Both the position numbers and the translations under genes were made by a program. Under the pieces are notes generated by a model, which saw nothing but the letters and a program-made list of their open reading frames with translations, was not told where the DNA came from and ran no database searches. Source: Roseateles depolymerans (GTDB taxonomy: Bacteria > Pseudomonadota > Gammaproteobacteria > Burkholderiales > Burkholderiaceae_C). Taken from it: a stretch of DNA of 64,000 nucleotides. Numbering within the stretch: position 1 is the stretch's first letter; the number at the start of each line of letters is the position of its first letter. The stretch is from assembly GCF_003387155.1 (NCBI RefSeq), contig NZ_QUMT01000002.1, positions 873,694 to 937,693 on the forward strand. The letters are read 5' to 3'. Positions 51,740-59,545 of this stretch are shown here, piece after piece.

Positions 51740-53158
51740 TTAGAACAGCTCGATGCGCGGCCCGTTGGCCACGGCCAGTTCCACCGGACGCGGTTCATGC
51801 AGCGGGATGACCTGGGCACCGCCACCGCCACCACTGGCACCACCCCCCGCTGGCGACCGGCGTTCCTGCCCGGCCAGCACATGCGCCACCCGCTGGGCAT
51901 GCATCACATAGTCCTTGGTCCACATCTGCAGCAGTTCTTCCAGCTGCACCGGCGGCGGCGGCGCGCGACCGTCGATCAGTTGGTAGATCTGGGCAAAGTG
52001 GGTCGACAGCCCGCCCAGCGCATTGTTGATCTGTTCCAGCAATTGCCGGTTGATGTCCTGGAACTGCATGTCGCCCAGGGTGTCGATGATGTCGGAGGTG
52101 ATGCGGTCCACGCCGCCGTCCATGTCCTGCGACAGCTGGCTCAGATAAGGCACCACCTCGCCCAGCGTGCGGCTCATGCCCTGGATGTGCTCGGCAATTT
52201 GCCCCATCTGCGCGGCGGCGCTTTCGCCCATGTTCTCTTCCAGCTTTCCGGCCTCCTGCGAGATCGCCTGCGCGGCCTGCCCGATGCCATCGGTAACCTG
52301 GCGGGCGGCTTCGGCGGTCTGGCCGCTCAGGCGTCGCACCTCGGCCGCCACCACCTTGAAGCCCGAACCTTCGGGTCCAGCCCGAGCCGCTTCAATGGCG
52401 GCATTGATGGCCAGCAGGTTGGTCTGGCGGGCGATGTCCGAAATCATCTCGGCCAGCGGCGAGAGACGGCGCACCTGCTCGGCCGAGGCACGGACCCGGT
52501 CCAGCAGGCTCTGGCGGGTCTGCTCGAACAGCGCCTGGTGCTGGGCCAACTGGTTGACCGCTGCTGCATGCTGGTCCGCCTGGCTGAGGGAATGGGCGGA
52601 CAGCTCTTCGGAGCGCGCCACCGCCGCCACGATGCGTTGATGCAGCTCGCCGGTCTGGTCATGCACCCGCGTCAGGCGTTCGCCCATGTCCATCACCGCC
52701 GTCTCGGAGGTCTGGATGGTGGCATTGACCTGCTGCGTCAGCACCGCGAAGGCCTGCTGCAGCGTGGAGATGTCCTGGGTGACCAGCTCCGCCGGGAAGG
52801 CCGCCGCGGCCGACTGGGACCGGAAACGCCGCCAGCTCATCCAGCTGCGCAGGGCCCAGCCCAGCAGCAGGCCCAGGCCGACCCAGCCCAGTGGGTCGAG
52901 CCGGTCCAGGGGCTGGACCTGCGGCCATTCCATCATCACCAGCGGGGTCAGCACCACGGCGCCCACCAGCGGCCAGATCCAGCGGCGCCAGTGCGCGGTC
53001 AGGCGCCGGGCCGTTTGGTCCGCTTCGGGCGTGATGGAGGGCGTGATGGAGGGCGTGTGGGAGGCCGTATGGGAGAGCGTATCGCCGCCTTCATTCGAGT
53101 CGCTGCCTGTGCTGCTGTCCCGGGCAGTCGGCATCGCAATCACCTTCAAGTCGTCCAT
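51740..53158 (-). CDS. membrane chemoreceptor-like protein without periplasmic sensor
   Basis: A 472-residue methyl-accepting-type protein. An N-terminal cytosolic tail holds a Ser-His-Thr-Pro/Ile-Thr-Pro repeat (residues 30-45). Two closely spaced membrane segments ([29 protein letters not shown]) leave almost no periplasmic loop. The signalling domain has the tip [39 protein letters not shown], and the C-terminus is a Gly-rich linker plus a beta-like tail. [19 protein letters not shown] resembles CheZ-like motifs in other receptors of this type. Input must come from the cytosol or membrane. Thirteen bases separate it from the upstream receiver gene. Confidence 0.88.
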   Translation of the reverse strand: MDDLKVIAMPTARDSSTGSDSNEGGDTLSHTASHTPSITPSITPEADQTARRLTAHWRRWIWPLVGAVVLTPLVMMEWPQVQPLDRLDPLGWVGLGLLLGWALRSWMSWRRFRSQSAAAAFPAELVTQDISTLQQAFAVLTQQVNATIQTSETAVMDMGERLTRVHDQTGELHQRIVAAVARSEELSAHSLSQADQHAAAVNQLAQHQALFEQTRQSLLDRVRASAEQVRRLSPLAEMISDIARQTNLLAINAAIEAARAGPEGSGFKVVAAEVRRLSGQTAEAARQVTDGIGQAAQAISQEAGKLEENMGESAAAQMGQIAEHIQGMSRTLGEVVPYLSQLSQDMDGGVDRITSDIIDTLGDMQFQDINRQLLEQINNALGGLSTHFAQIYQLIDGRAPPPPVQLEELLQMWTKDYVMHAQRVAHVLAGQERRSPAGGGASGGGGGAQVIPLHEPRPVELAVANGPRIELF

Positions 53159-53171
53159 GGCACACCTCCCA

Positions 53172-53540
53172 TCAAGCGCCCGGCAGCACCTGCCGGATCA
53201 CCTGCAGCAGGTCATTGCCGCCCACCGGCTTGACCAGCCAGCCGGTGGCGCCATTGCGCTTGGCTTCGTCCCGCTTGTGCTGCTGGCTTTCGGTGGTCAG
53301 GGCCAGGATGGGCGTGAAGCGCAGCAGGCGGCGGGTTTCGCGGATCAGTCCCAGGCCGTCGAGCTTGGGCATGTTGATGTCGGTGATGATCAGGTCCGGC
53401 TTGAAGCCCGATTGAAGGCGCTCCAGCGCCGCACTGCCGTCCGAGGCGGTCTCCACCTCGAAGCCGCTGATCTTGAGCGTCTTGCTCAGGCTCATCAGCA
53501 TGGTGGCGGAGTCATCCACCAGGAAGATTTTCTTGCTCAT
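53172..53540 (-). CDS. CheY-like response regulator
   Basis: A 122-residue single receiver domain. Acidic residues are in [12 protein letters not shown], the phospho-acceptor is Asp54 ([17 protein letters not shown]), and the conserved lysine is in [19 protein letters not shown] supplies the Thr switch position. It is CheY-like in size and lies between the STAS and receptor genes. The ATG overlaps the STAS stop (ATGA). The output target is unknown; together with the receiver at 56397 it gives the operon two candidate phosphate acceptors for CheA. Confidence 0.93.
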   Translation of the reverse strand: MSKKIFLVDDSATMLMSLSKTLKISGFEVETASDGSAALERLQSGFKPDLIITDINMPKLDGLGLIRETRRLLRFTPILALTTESQQHKRDEAKRNGATGWLVKPVGGNDLLQVIRQVLPGA

Positions 53541-53797
53541 GTCTCACTCCTTTCGGAAACCTGCGGCGCCGGGTCCAGTCCCAGCGCCTGGCGCAGCCGC
53601 TCGTGCGGCGGCGGTGTCTTGATGGGGGGCGCCAAAGCGAGCAGGGTCTGCAGCACGGCGGTATGCAGGCTGTCGCAGCGGCCCAGATCGACCGTGCGCT
53701 TCTTTCCCGCGCGCAGCCACTGCTGCAGTCCTTCGGCGGCTTCAGCATCCACATGGCCCTGGAGGCGGGCCACGGTCTTGAGATAGTCGATGGCCAT
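53537..53797 (-). CDS. STAS-domain protein
   Basis: An 86-residue STAS domain, the fold of anti-sigma-factor antagonists. The pattern VARLQGHVDAEAAEGLQQWL then KRTVDLGRCDSLHTAVLQTLLAL matches the STAS core. The usual phospho-acceptor motif (DSSG) is replaced by CDSLHTA, so Ser43 or Thr46 may take its place or phosphorylation may be lost. Its ATG overlaps the CheA stop by one base (TGATG) and its stop overlaps the next receiver. Such STAS proteins occur in some alternative chemosensory operons, where the role is not established. Confidence 0.85.
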   Translation of the reverse strand: MAIDYLKTVARLQGHVDAEAAEGLQQWLRAGKKRTVDLGRCDSLHTAVLQTLLALAPPIKTPPPHERLRQALGLDPAPQVSERSET

Positions 53798-56400
53798 CAG
53801 AGCAGCTCCTTGGGGTTGAGGATCATCAGCACGCTGCCGTCGCCCATCAGCGCCGAGCCGGCAAATCCGGCCAGGCCGCCGAGCACGCCTTCCAGCGGGC
53901 GCAGGATGATGTCGCAGGTCCCGTCGAATTCATCGACGATCAGGCCGATCTGCTCGCCGCCCCAGCGCAGCACCAGCACCGCATGCTCGCCTTCGGCATT
54001 CAGGCGGGGCGGCTCCTCCAGCGCCAGCATCTGGTTGAGCGGACGCAGCGGGACGACCCGCCCGCGCAGCACCACCGTTTGTGCCTGCTTGAAGCGGTGG
54101 ATGTCCTCGGCTGGCACCCGGACCGTCTCCACGATCAGGTCCATCGGCACGCCGAAGCGGCAGCCGGCGGCTCGGATCATCATCACGTGGGTGACCGCCA
54201 TCGACAGCGGCAGGGTCAAGCGGATGCGCGTGCCCTGGCCACGTTCGCTGGACAGGCTGACGGTACCGTTGATGCGCTCCACCGCCGACCGCACCACGTC
54301 CATGCCGACGCCGCGGCCGGAGAGGTCGGAAATGCTGTCGGTGGTCGAGAAGCCGGGCAGGAAGATGAGCTGCACCGCCTCGGCCTCGCTCAGGGCATCG
54401 GCCCGGTCGGCGGGGATCAGTCCGCGCTCCACCGCCTTGGCTCGAACCCGGGCGGTGTTGATGCCGGCGCCGTCGTCGCTGATGTCCAGGATGACCCGGT
54501 CGCCTTCCTGGCGTGCCTGCACCCGCAGCGTGCCTTGTGCGGGTTTGCCGGCAGCCACGCGGTCGGCGGGCAGTTCGATGCCATGGTCCAGGCTGTTGCG
54601 CAGGATGTGGATCAGCGGATCGGCCAGGGATTCGATGACGTTCTTGTCGGCCTCGGTGTCCTCGCCTTCGATCACCAGTTGCACCTCCTTGCCCAGGCGC
54701 TTGGAGAGGTCTCGCACCAGGCGGCCGAAGCGCTGGAAGACGGTGCCCACCGGCAGCATGCGCACCTGCATGATGGCGTGCTGCATGTCCTCGGCGATGC
54801 GGTTGATGACCGCATATTGGTTCTTGATCTCGCGGGCCATTTCGCGCTGGCCGAACTGCGTTTCGGCACGTTGGGCGAGATAGGGCAGGGCATTCTTGGC
54901 CACGACCATTTCGCCGATTAGGTCCATCAGGCGGTCGATCTTGTCCTGTGCGACCTTGAGGACCCGATGGCCGCCGCGGTCCTGAGCCAGGGCTTCGTCG
55001 CCCGTGCTGAGGCGGACCGGGCCGGCGGATCCGCTGGGGAGAGCGGTGTCGGCGGCCTCTGGGCGCACGCGTCGCGCCCATGCCGCCAGGGCGGGGGCTC
55101 CCTCGGTCGTCAGGGGCATGGACGTGACGGCAGCGGCGCCCTGGGCGTCGTTCAGCAGCGGCAGCAGGCGGCTCAACACCTGGGCCACGGCCTCCAGCGT
55201 GCCAGCGCTGCATCCGGGGCGGTCGAGCAGGGCGAGTTGTTCCTGCCAGATCTCGGCGGCGCGAAGCAGCAGCGCGGTCCTGGAGGGGGCGGTGCCGGCG
55301 TCGGTGGCGGTGTCGCCGGTGCCAGCGCCAGAGGGAGCCCCGTTTGCGGATCTGGCTGCGGACCCGTTGGTCGACCCGTTTGCCGACGCGTTCGCGGTCG
55401 CGCTGGACGGTCCCCCGGATGCAAGCGCCGAAGCCCCCGGGCTGCCCGTGGCCCCCTGCGGGTCCGAACCCGCCAGGCCGTTTGACGTTGCCGCACCAGC
55501 TCCCGAGGCCGCCGTGGCGACGGGCTGGATCACGTGCCACTCGCACTGTTCCGGCACATACCGGAAATGCTCCTCCACATAGGCCTGCGGCGCATCGCAC
55601 AGCACCAGGAAACCGAGGCGGCATTGGTAGCAGTCAAAGGCATCGGCCGGGCCCCAGTCCGCTGGCGGGAGCACCTGCAGGGCCAGCAGGCCCGGGGCTT
55701 GCTGCACCAGCGCCCAGGGGTCCTCGCCTTTGAAGAAGCATTCGGGCTCCGGCAGATACCGCACCACGCAGGCACCGGGGCGCTGCCAGTCCTGCGGCAG
55801 GGCCAGCACCCAATCGGGCGCAGGCGGCACCAGCGGCACGGCCGGCTGTGGCGCGGCGGCATACGCCCCGGCGGACAAGGCCGCCGCGGCAATGGCCTGC
55901 ACCGCTGCGGCATCTGCGTGAGAAGCCGCGCGGGACGCCGCAGGAGAGGCCGCCCCGCTTCCCGATCCGCCCACTGCGGTCGATGCCGACGCTGTCCCCG
56001 TCGGTCCGTCCTGCAGGAACGCACGCAGATCACGCGCCAACTGATGGGAACGCTGCTCGGCCGACGCCGGCAGCTCGCCTGTGGACTCCAGCGCATCGAT
56101 CATCTCGGCGCTGTGGTCCATGGCGGCCAGCAGCAGGTCGGCCATGGCGCTGGTGTAGGGCAGTTTGCCGGCCCGCACCCGGTCCAGCACGTCCTCGCCG
56201 GCATGCACCACCCGCTCCAGCGCGCCGAACTCGAACATGCCGCAGTTGCCCTTGAGCGTGTGCACCGAACGGAACAGGTCGTTCAGCAGTTCCAGGTGGG
56301 TCGGATCCCGCTCGATCTGCAACAGTCGCTGCCCGATGGTCTCCAGACATTCGCGCGCTTCCAGAATGAATTGCGCCAGGATCTCGGCGGCGTCGTTCAT
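53797..56400 (-). CDS. cheA: chemotaxis-type histidine kinase CheA
   Basis: An 867-residue CheA. The HPt domain has phospho-acceptor His47 (LFRSVHTLKGNCGMFEFG). A segment at about 190-290 (PECFFKGEDPWALVQQAPGLLALQVLP) looks like a P2-type domain. A low-complexity linker of about 60 residues (SATANASANGSTNGS) follows. Then come the dimerisation domain (VLKVAQDKIDRLMDLIGEMVVAKNAL), the ATPase (HILRNSLDHGIELP, ISDDGAGINTARV, GRGVGMDVVR) and the C-terminal CheW-like domain ending ILNPKELL. There is no receiver. It is translationally coupled to the receiver upstream and the STAS gene downstream. Kinase of the operon's chemosensory array. Confidence 0.96.
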   Translation of the reverse strand: MNDAAEILAQFILEARECLETIGQRLLQIERDPTHLELLNDLFRSVHTLKGNCGMFEFGALERVVHAGEDVLDRVRAGKLPYTSAMADLLLAAMDHSAEMIDALESTGELPASAEQRSHQLARDLRAFLQDGPTGTASASTAVGGSGSGAASPAASRAASHADAAAVQAIAAAALSAGAYAAAPQPAVPLVPPAPDWVLALPQDWQRPGACVVRYLPEPECFFKGEDPWALVQQAPGLLALQVLPPADWGPADAFDCYQCRLGFLVLCDAPQAYVEEHFRYVPEQCEWHVIQPVATAASGAGAATSNGLAGSDPQGATGSPGASALASGGPSSATANASANGSTNGSAARSANGAPSGAGTGDTATDAGTAPSRTALLLRAAEIWQEQLALLDRPGCSAGTLEAVAQVLSRLLPLLNDAQGAAAVTSMPLTTEGAPALAAWARRVRPEAADTALPSGSAGPVRLSTGDEALAQDRGGHRVLKVAQDKIDRLMDLIGEMVVAKNALPYLAQRAETQFGQREMAREIKNQYAVINRIAEDMQHAIMQVRMLPVGTVFQRFGRLVRDLSKRLGKEVQLVIEGEDTEADKNVIESLADPLIHILRNSLDHGIELPADRVAAGKPAQGTLRVQARQEGDRVILDISDDGAGINTARVRAKAVERGLIPADRADALSEAEAVQLIFLPGFSTTDSISDLSGRGVGMDVVRSAVERINGTVSLSSERGQGTRIRLTLPLSMAVTHVMMIRAAGCRFGVPMDLIVETVRVPAEDIHRFKQAQTVVLRGRVVPLRPLNQMLALEEPPRLNAEGEHAVLVLRWGGEQIGLIVDEFDGTCDIILRPLEGVLGGLAGFAGSALMGDGSVLMILNPKELL

Positions 56401-56837
56401 CGTTGGCTCCCCTTCACCGGAATCGAGGCAGCGGCCCGCGCCGCCGCCGGACCGTCGCCCAGCAGCAGGGCGGCGCTCAGCACCAGTTCCGCCGGCCGGG
56501 CCGGCTTGATCATGTAGCAGTTGGCGCCGGCCTGCCGGGCGGCCTCGGCGTCCTGCAGCTGGGACTCGGTGGAGACCATCATCACCGGCGCCTGCACGGC
56601 GGCTTGCAGCCGGCGCAGCTCGCGCACGAAGCCGTAGCCGTCCAGCTTGGGCATGTTGATGTCCACCACGTACAGGTCGAAGGGACGCTGGTCGCCGGCG
56701 GCCACCACCTTCTCCAGCGCCTCCATGCCGTTGACCGCCTCATCGGTGCTCCAGCCGGCATCGCCCAGCAGCTTGCGGTGGTACATGCGCACGGTGGCGG
56801 CGTCGTCCACCACCAGGATGCGGGTTGTGCTTGTCAT
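56397..56837 (-). CDS. response regulator with short C-terminal extension
   Basis: A 146-residue receiver. Motifs are RILVVDDAATVRMYH, phospho-acceptor Asp59 ([17 protein letters not shown]), MMVSTESQLQDAE and CYMIKPARPAELV. About 20 residues after the fold (GPAAARAAASIPVKG) form a flexible tail. ATG 56837 follows GGGGAGG. The start overlaps the cheR stop and the stop overlaps the cheA start, each as ATGA. A probable CheY for this pathway. Confidence 0.93.
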   Translation of the reverse strand: MTSTTRILVVDDAATVRMYHRKLLGDAGWSTDEAVNGMEALEKVVAAGDQRPFDLYVVDINMPKLDGYGFVRELRRLQAAVQAPVMMVSTESQLQDAEAARQAGANCYMIKPARPAELVLSAALLLGDGPAAARAAASIPVKGSQR

Positions 56838-57715
56838 GGGGCCTCCCCGGTCAAGGGCTTCTGATAGACCATGGCGTCGGCAAAGCGGCGCACCTTGTAG
56901 AGCGACGTGATGCGGCTCATCGATTCGGAATGCCCCAGGCACACGAAGCCGCCGGGTCGCAGCGCGTCATAGAGCGCCTCGGCCGCGGCGCGGCGGGACA
57001 CGTCGTCGAAATAGATCAGCAGGTTGCGGCAGAAGATCAGGTCGATGTCCCGAAAGCGCGCGGTGTCCGCCGGATTGCTGAGGTTGACCTGGCTGAATTC
57101 GACGGCGGCCACCAGGTCCCGCGAGATGGCCCATTCCCCGTTGCCCACCGGCTTGAAGTAGCGGTCCAGCCAGGCCTTGGGCACGTTGGCCACCGAGCGC
57201 TGGCTGTAGATGCCGCGCTGGGCCGCCTGCAGCACCGTGGTGTCGATGTCGGAGGAAAAGATCTCCACCTCATGCTGGTCGATGCCGGGCCAGCGCTCGA
57301 GCAGTTGCATGGCGATGGAGTAGGGCTCTTCGCCAGTGGAAGAGGGAATCGACCAGATGCGGATGCGCTCGCCCCGCGGCTTGTGGCGCAGCAGCTCGTC
57401 CAGCAGGTTGTTGGTCATGCAGTCGAACTGGTAGCTCTCGCGCAGGAAGTAGGTCTCGTTGACCGTCATCGAATTGACCAGCTGCTGCAATTCGCGGCCG
57501 TCCCTCTCGAAACGCAGGCCGACGAAGTAGTGGCGGAAGTCCTCGGACCCGGTGGCCTCGATCCGCTCCACCAGCCGCTTGTCCACGAAGTAGCGCTTGT
57601 TGTCGTCGAAGTGGATGCCTGTCTTGCGATAGAAGAACTCGCGGAACTTCTGGAAGTCCGCGTCGGTGATGGCGAGCTTGGATCGGCCGGCCGGTGTCCG
57701 CAGGGCTTGGTTCAT
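56834..57715 (-). CDS. cheR: chemoreceptor glutamate methyltransferase CheR
   Basis: A 293-residue SAM-dependent methyltransferase. The N-terminal helical domain (FQKFREFFYRKTGIHFDDNKR) is followed by VNETYFLRESYQFD, the SAM-binding IRIWSIPSSTGEEPYSIAM, IFSSDIDTTVLQAAQRGIYS, and IDLIFCRNLLIYFDD. It methylates receptor glutamates in antagonism to CheB. SAM is usually bound by a 'SxGCSTGEE' loop; here it reads IPSSTGEE, lacking the cysteine, which is common. The ATG overlaps the HEAT gene stop (ATGA). Confidence 0.95.
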   Translation of the reverse strand: MNQALRTPAGRSKLAITDADFQKFREFFYRKTGIHFDDNKRYFVDKRLVERIEATGSEDFRHYFVGLRFERDGRELQQLVNSMTVNETYFLRESYQFDCMTNNLLDELLRHKPRGERIRIWSIPSSTGEEPYSIAMQLLERWPGIDQHEVEIFSSDIDTTVLQAAQRGIYSQRSVANVPKAWLDRYFKPVGNGEWAISRDLVAAVEFSQVNLSNPADTARFRDIDLIFCRNLLIYFDDVSRRAAAEALYDALRPGGFVCLGHSESMSRITSLYKVRRFADAMVYQKPLTGEAP

Positions 57716-58335
57716 GGGGCCTCGATGCGTTCCAGCGCCACCTGGGTGGCAAAGCCGATGAAAGGGTCGTCCGCAAAGCGGCTGCGGGCCTCGAGCAGGG
57801 CGGCGCGTTCGGCGCCGCTGCCCGTCTCGGCCAGCACCTCGATGGCAGCCGCCACCACATTGACCTCGCTGTCCTGCCGCAGCACCTGGCATAGCCAGGC
57901 GTTGACCTCGTCGTGGCGCAGGTCGCCCAGCAGGTTGACGGTGAACAGCCGTACATCCGGGTCCGGATCGCGCAGCAGGTGCTGGATGGACGGTCCCACC
58001 ACTTCGGGCATGCTGCTGAGCGTCTCGATGGCGCCGTTGCGCAGGCCCGCATCCTCGCTGCGCAGCAGGGGAATGAGGGCCTGCACCGCGGCAGCGCTGG
58101 CCAGGGTCCCGAGGCTGGTGAACAGAGCCTGGCGGACCGACGGGTCGGTCTCCCGGGCCAGCGCCTGGCCCAGCACCTGGCTGGCTTGGGGCAGAGCGGC
58201 CAGGTCCCGCGCGGCGTGGCGGCGCTGGACCGGATCGGGGCTGGCCAGTTGCTGGGTCAAGCCTGCAAAGTCGCGGGCATGCTCGCGGGCGTGCACCGGA
58301 TGCAGGGCAGGGGTGTGGGCTTTACGCAGTGCCAT
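57712..58335 (-). CDS. HEAT-repeat protein
   Basis: A 207-residue alpha-helical solenoid with about five HEAT-type repeats: PVQRRHAARDLAAL, PSVRQALFTSLGTLAS, AGLRNGAIETLSSM, PDVRLFTVNLLGDL and SEVNVVAAAIEVLAE. It has no signal peptide or membrane segment. Set between cheB and cheR and coupled to cheR by an ATGA overlap, it is probably a scaffold that recruits components of this array. HEAT proteins are known in a minority of alternative chemosensory operons; no biochemical role can be assigned here. Confidence 0.9.
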   Translation of the reverse strand: MALRKAHTPALHPVHAREHARDFAGLTQQLASPDPVQRRHAARDLAALPQASQVLGQALARETDPSVRQALFTSLGTLASAAAVQALIPLLRSEDAGLRNGAIETLSSMPEVVGPSIQHLLRDPDPDVRLFTVNLLGDLRHDEVNAWLCQVLRQDSEVNVVAAAIEVLAETGSGAERAALLEARSRFADDPFIGFATQVALERIEAP

Positions 58336-58357
58336 GGCGTCCTCATGCGTCCTCGTC

Positions 58358-59536
58358 TTAATGGGGCCGGGCCCAGCTTCGCAACTGGTCGCCGATGTGA
58401 TGCGCCGGCAGCACGCATTCCGCGCCTTGCCGGTTCACCAGCTCCTGCGGCATGCCGTAGACGATCGCGGTCTCGGCGGACTCGGCAATCGTGTGGCCAC
58501 CGCGCTGGCGCAGCCGGGCCATGCTGGCCGCGCCGTCGTCGCCCATGCCGGTGAGCAGCACGCCCACCAGTCGTTCGCAGGGCATGTGCTGCATGGCGCT
58601 GTCCATCAGCACATCGACGCAGGGATGCCAGGGGTAGGCCCGGGCCTCCGGCGCCGGCTGGGCCAGCAGACGCCCCAGGCGCTCGACCACCACCATGTCG
58701 TGGCCGCCCTGGGCCACCAGGATCTGTCCGGCTTGCAGCGGCATCGGGCCATTGCATTCCCGCACCTGCAGGGCACAGAGCTGATCCATGCGCTGGGCGA
58801 AGGCCGCGGTGAAATGCGGCGGCATGTGCTGGGCCACCAGCACCGGCCAGGGAAAGTCCGCAGGCAGTCGGGGCAGGACTTCTTCCAGGGTCCGCGGGCC
58901 GCCGGTGGACACGCCGATGACGACCAGCCCCTCCGGCATGCCAAGGCGGGCGGGCGGTGCCGCCAGGCCGGGCGTGAGAGCCGGCTTGAAGGAGAGGCTT
59001 CCTCCAGCACGGCCGCTGCGCAGTTCTGCGTGCTCGCTGGAGGCGCTTGGCGGCCGCGATCGACCCGGCGCCCGCCGCAGCGCCGTCGCCTGCGTCTGAC
59101 CGGGCGGCCGCACGCCGGAGCGCACCCGGGCCGTGCTGGCGGTCCGCACCTTGCGCACCAGCTCGTCCGAGATGTCCTTGAGGTTCAGTGAAATGGTGCC
59201 GCCCGGCTTGGCCACATAGTCGACCGCCCCCAGCGCCAGCGCCTCCAGCGTGCTGATGGTGCCCTGCTGGGTCAGCGACGAGACCATCACCACCGGCGTG
59301 GGCCGGATGCTCATCAACAGCGACAGGGCGGTGAGGCCATCCATCTCCGGCATGTTGATGTCCAGGGTGACCACATCCGGCAGGAACTGCTGGGCCAGGT
59401 CGACCCCTTCCATGCCGCTGCGGGCGGCCTCCACCTGGAAGCCGGCGTCGGTCAGCACTTCGCGCAGCACCTTGCGCATCAGCGCGGAGTCATCGACCAC
59501 CAGCACCTTCTTGGGCGTGCTTGCAGACCTGGGCAT
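58358..59536 (-). CDS. cheB: chemotaxis methylesterase/deamidase CheB
   Basis: A 392-residue two-domain enzyme. The receiver has VLVVDDSALMRKV and phospho-acceptor Asp59 (VVTLDINMPEMDG). A basic, Pro/Ser-rich linker of about 60 residues joins it to the methylesterase domain with catalytic Ser210 (VIGVSTGGPRTLEE), His237 (LVAQHMPPHFTAAFAQR) and aspartate in VLLTGMGDDGAASM. All three catalytic residues are present. It demethylates receptors after phosphorylation by CheA. Nine bases separate it from the triple CheW gene. Confidence 0.96.
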   Translation of the reverse strand: MPRSASTPKKVLVVDDSALMRKVLREVLTDAGFQVEAARSGMEGVDLAQQFLPDVVTLDINMPEMDGLTALSLLMSIRPTPVVMVSSLTQQGTISTLEALALGAVDYVAKPGGTISLNLKDISDELVRKVRTASTARVRSGVRPPGQTQATALRRAPGRSRPPSASSEHAELRSGRAGGSLSFKPALTPGLAAPPARLGMPEGLVVIGVSTGGPRTLEEVLPRLPADFPWPVLVAQHMPPHFTAAFAQRMDQLCALQVRECNGPMPLQAGQILVAQGGHDMVVVERLGRLLAQPAPEARAYPWHPCVDVLMDSAMQHMPCERLVGVLLTGMGDDGAASMARLRQRGGHTIAESAETAIVYGMPQELVNRQGAECVLPAHHIGDQLRSWARPH

Positions 59537-59545
59537 GCGGCCTCC

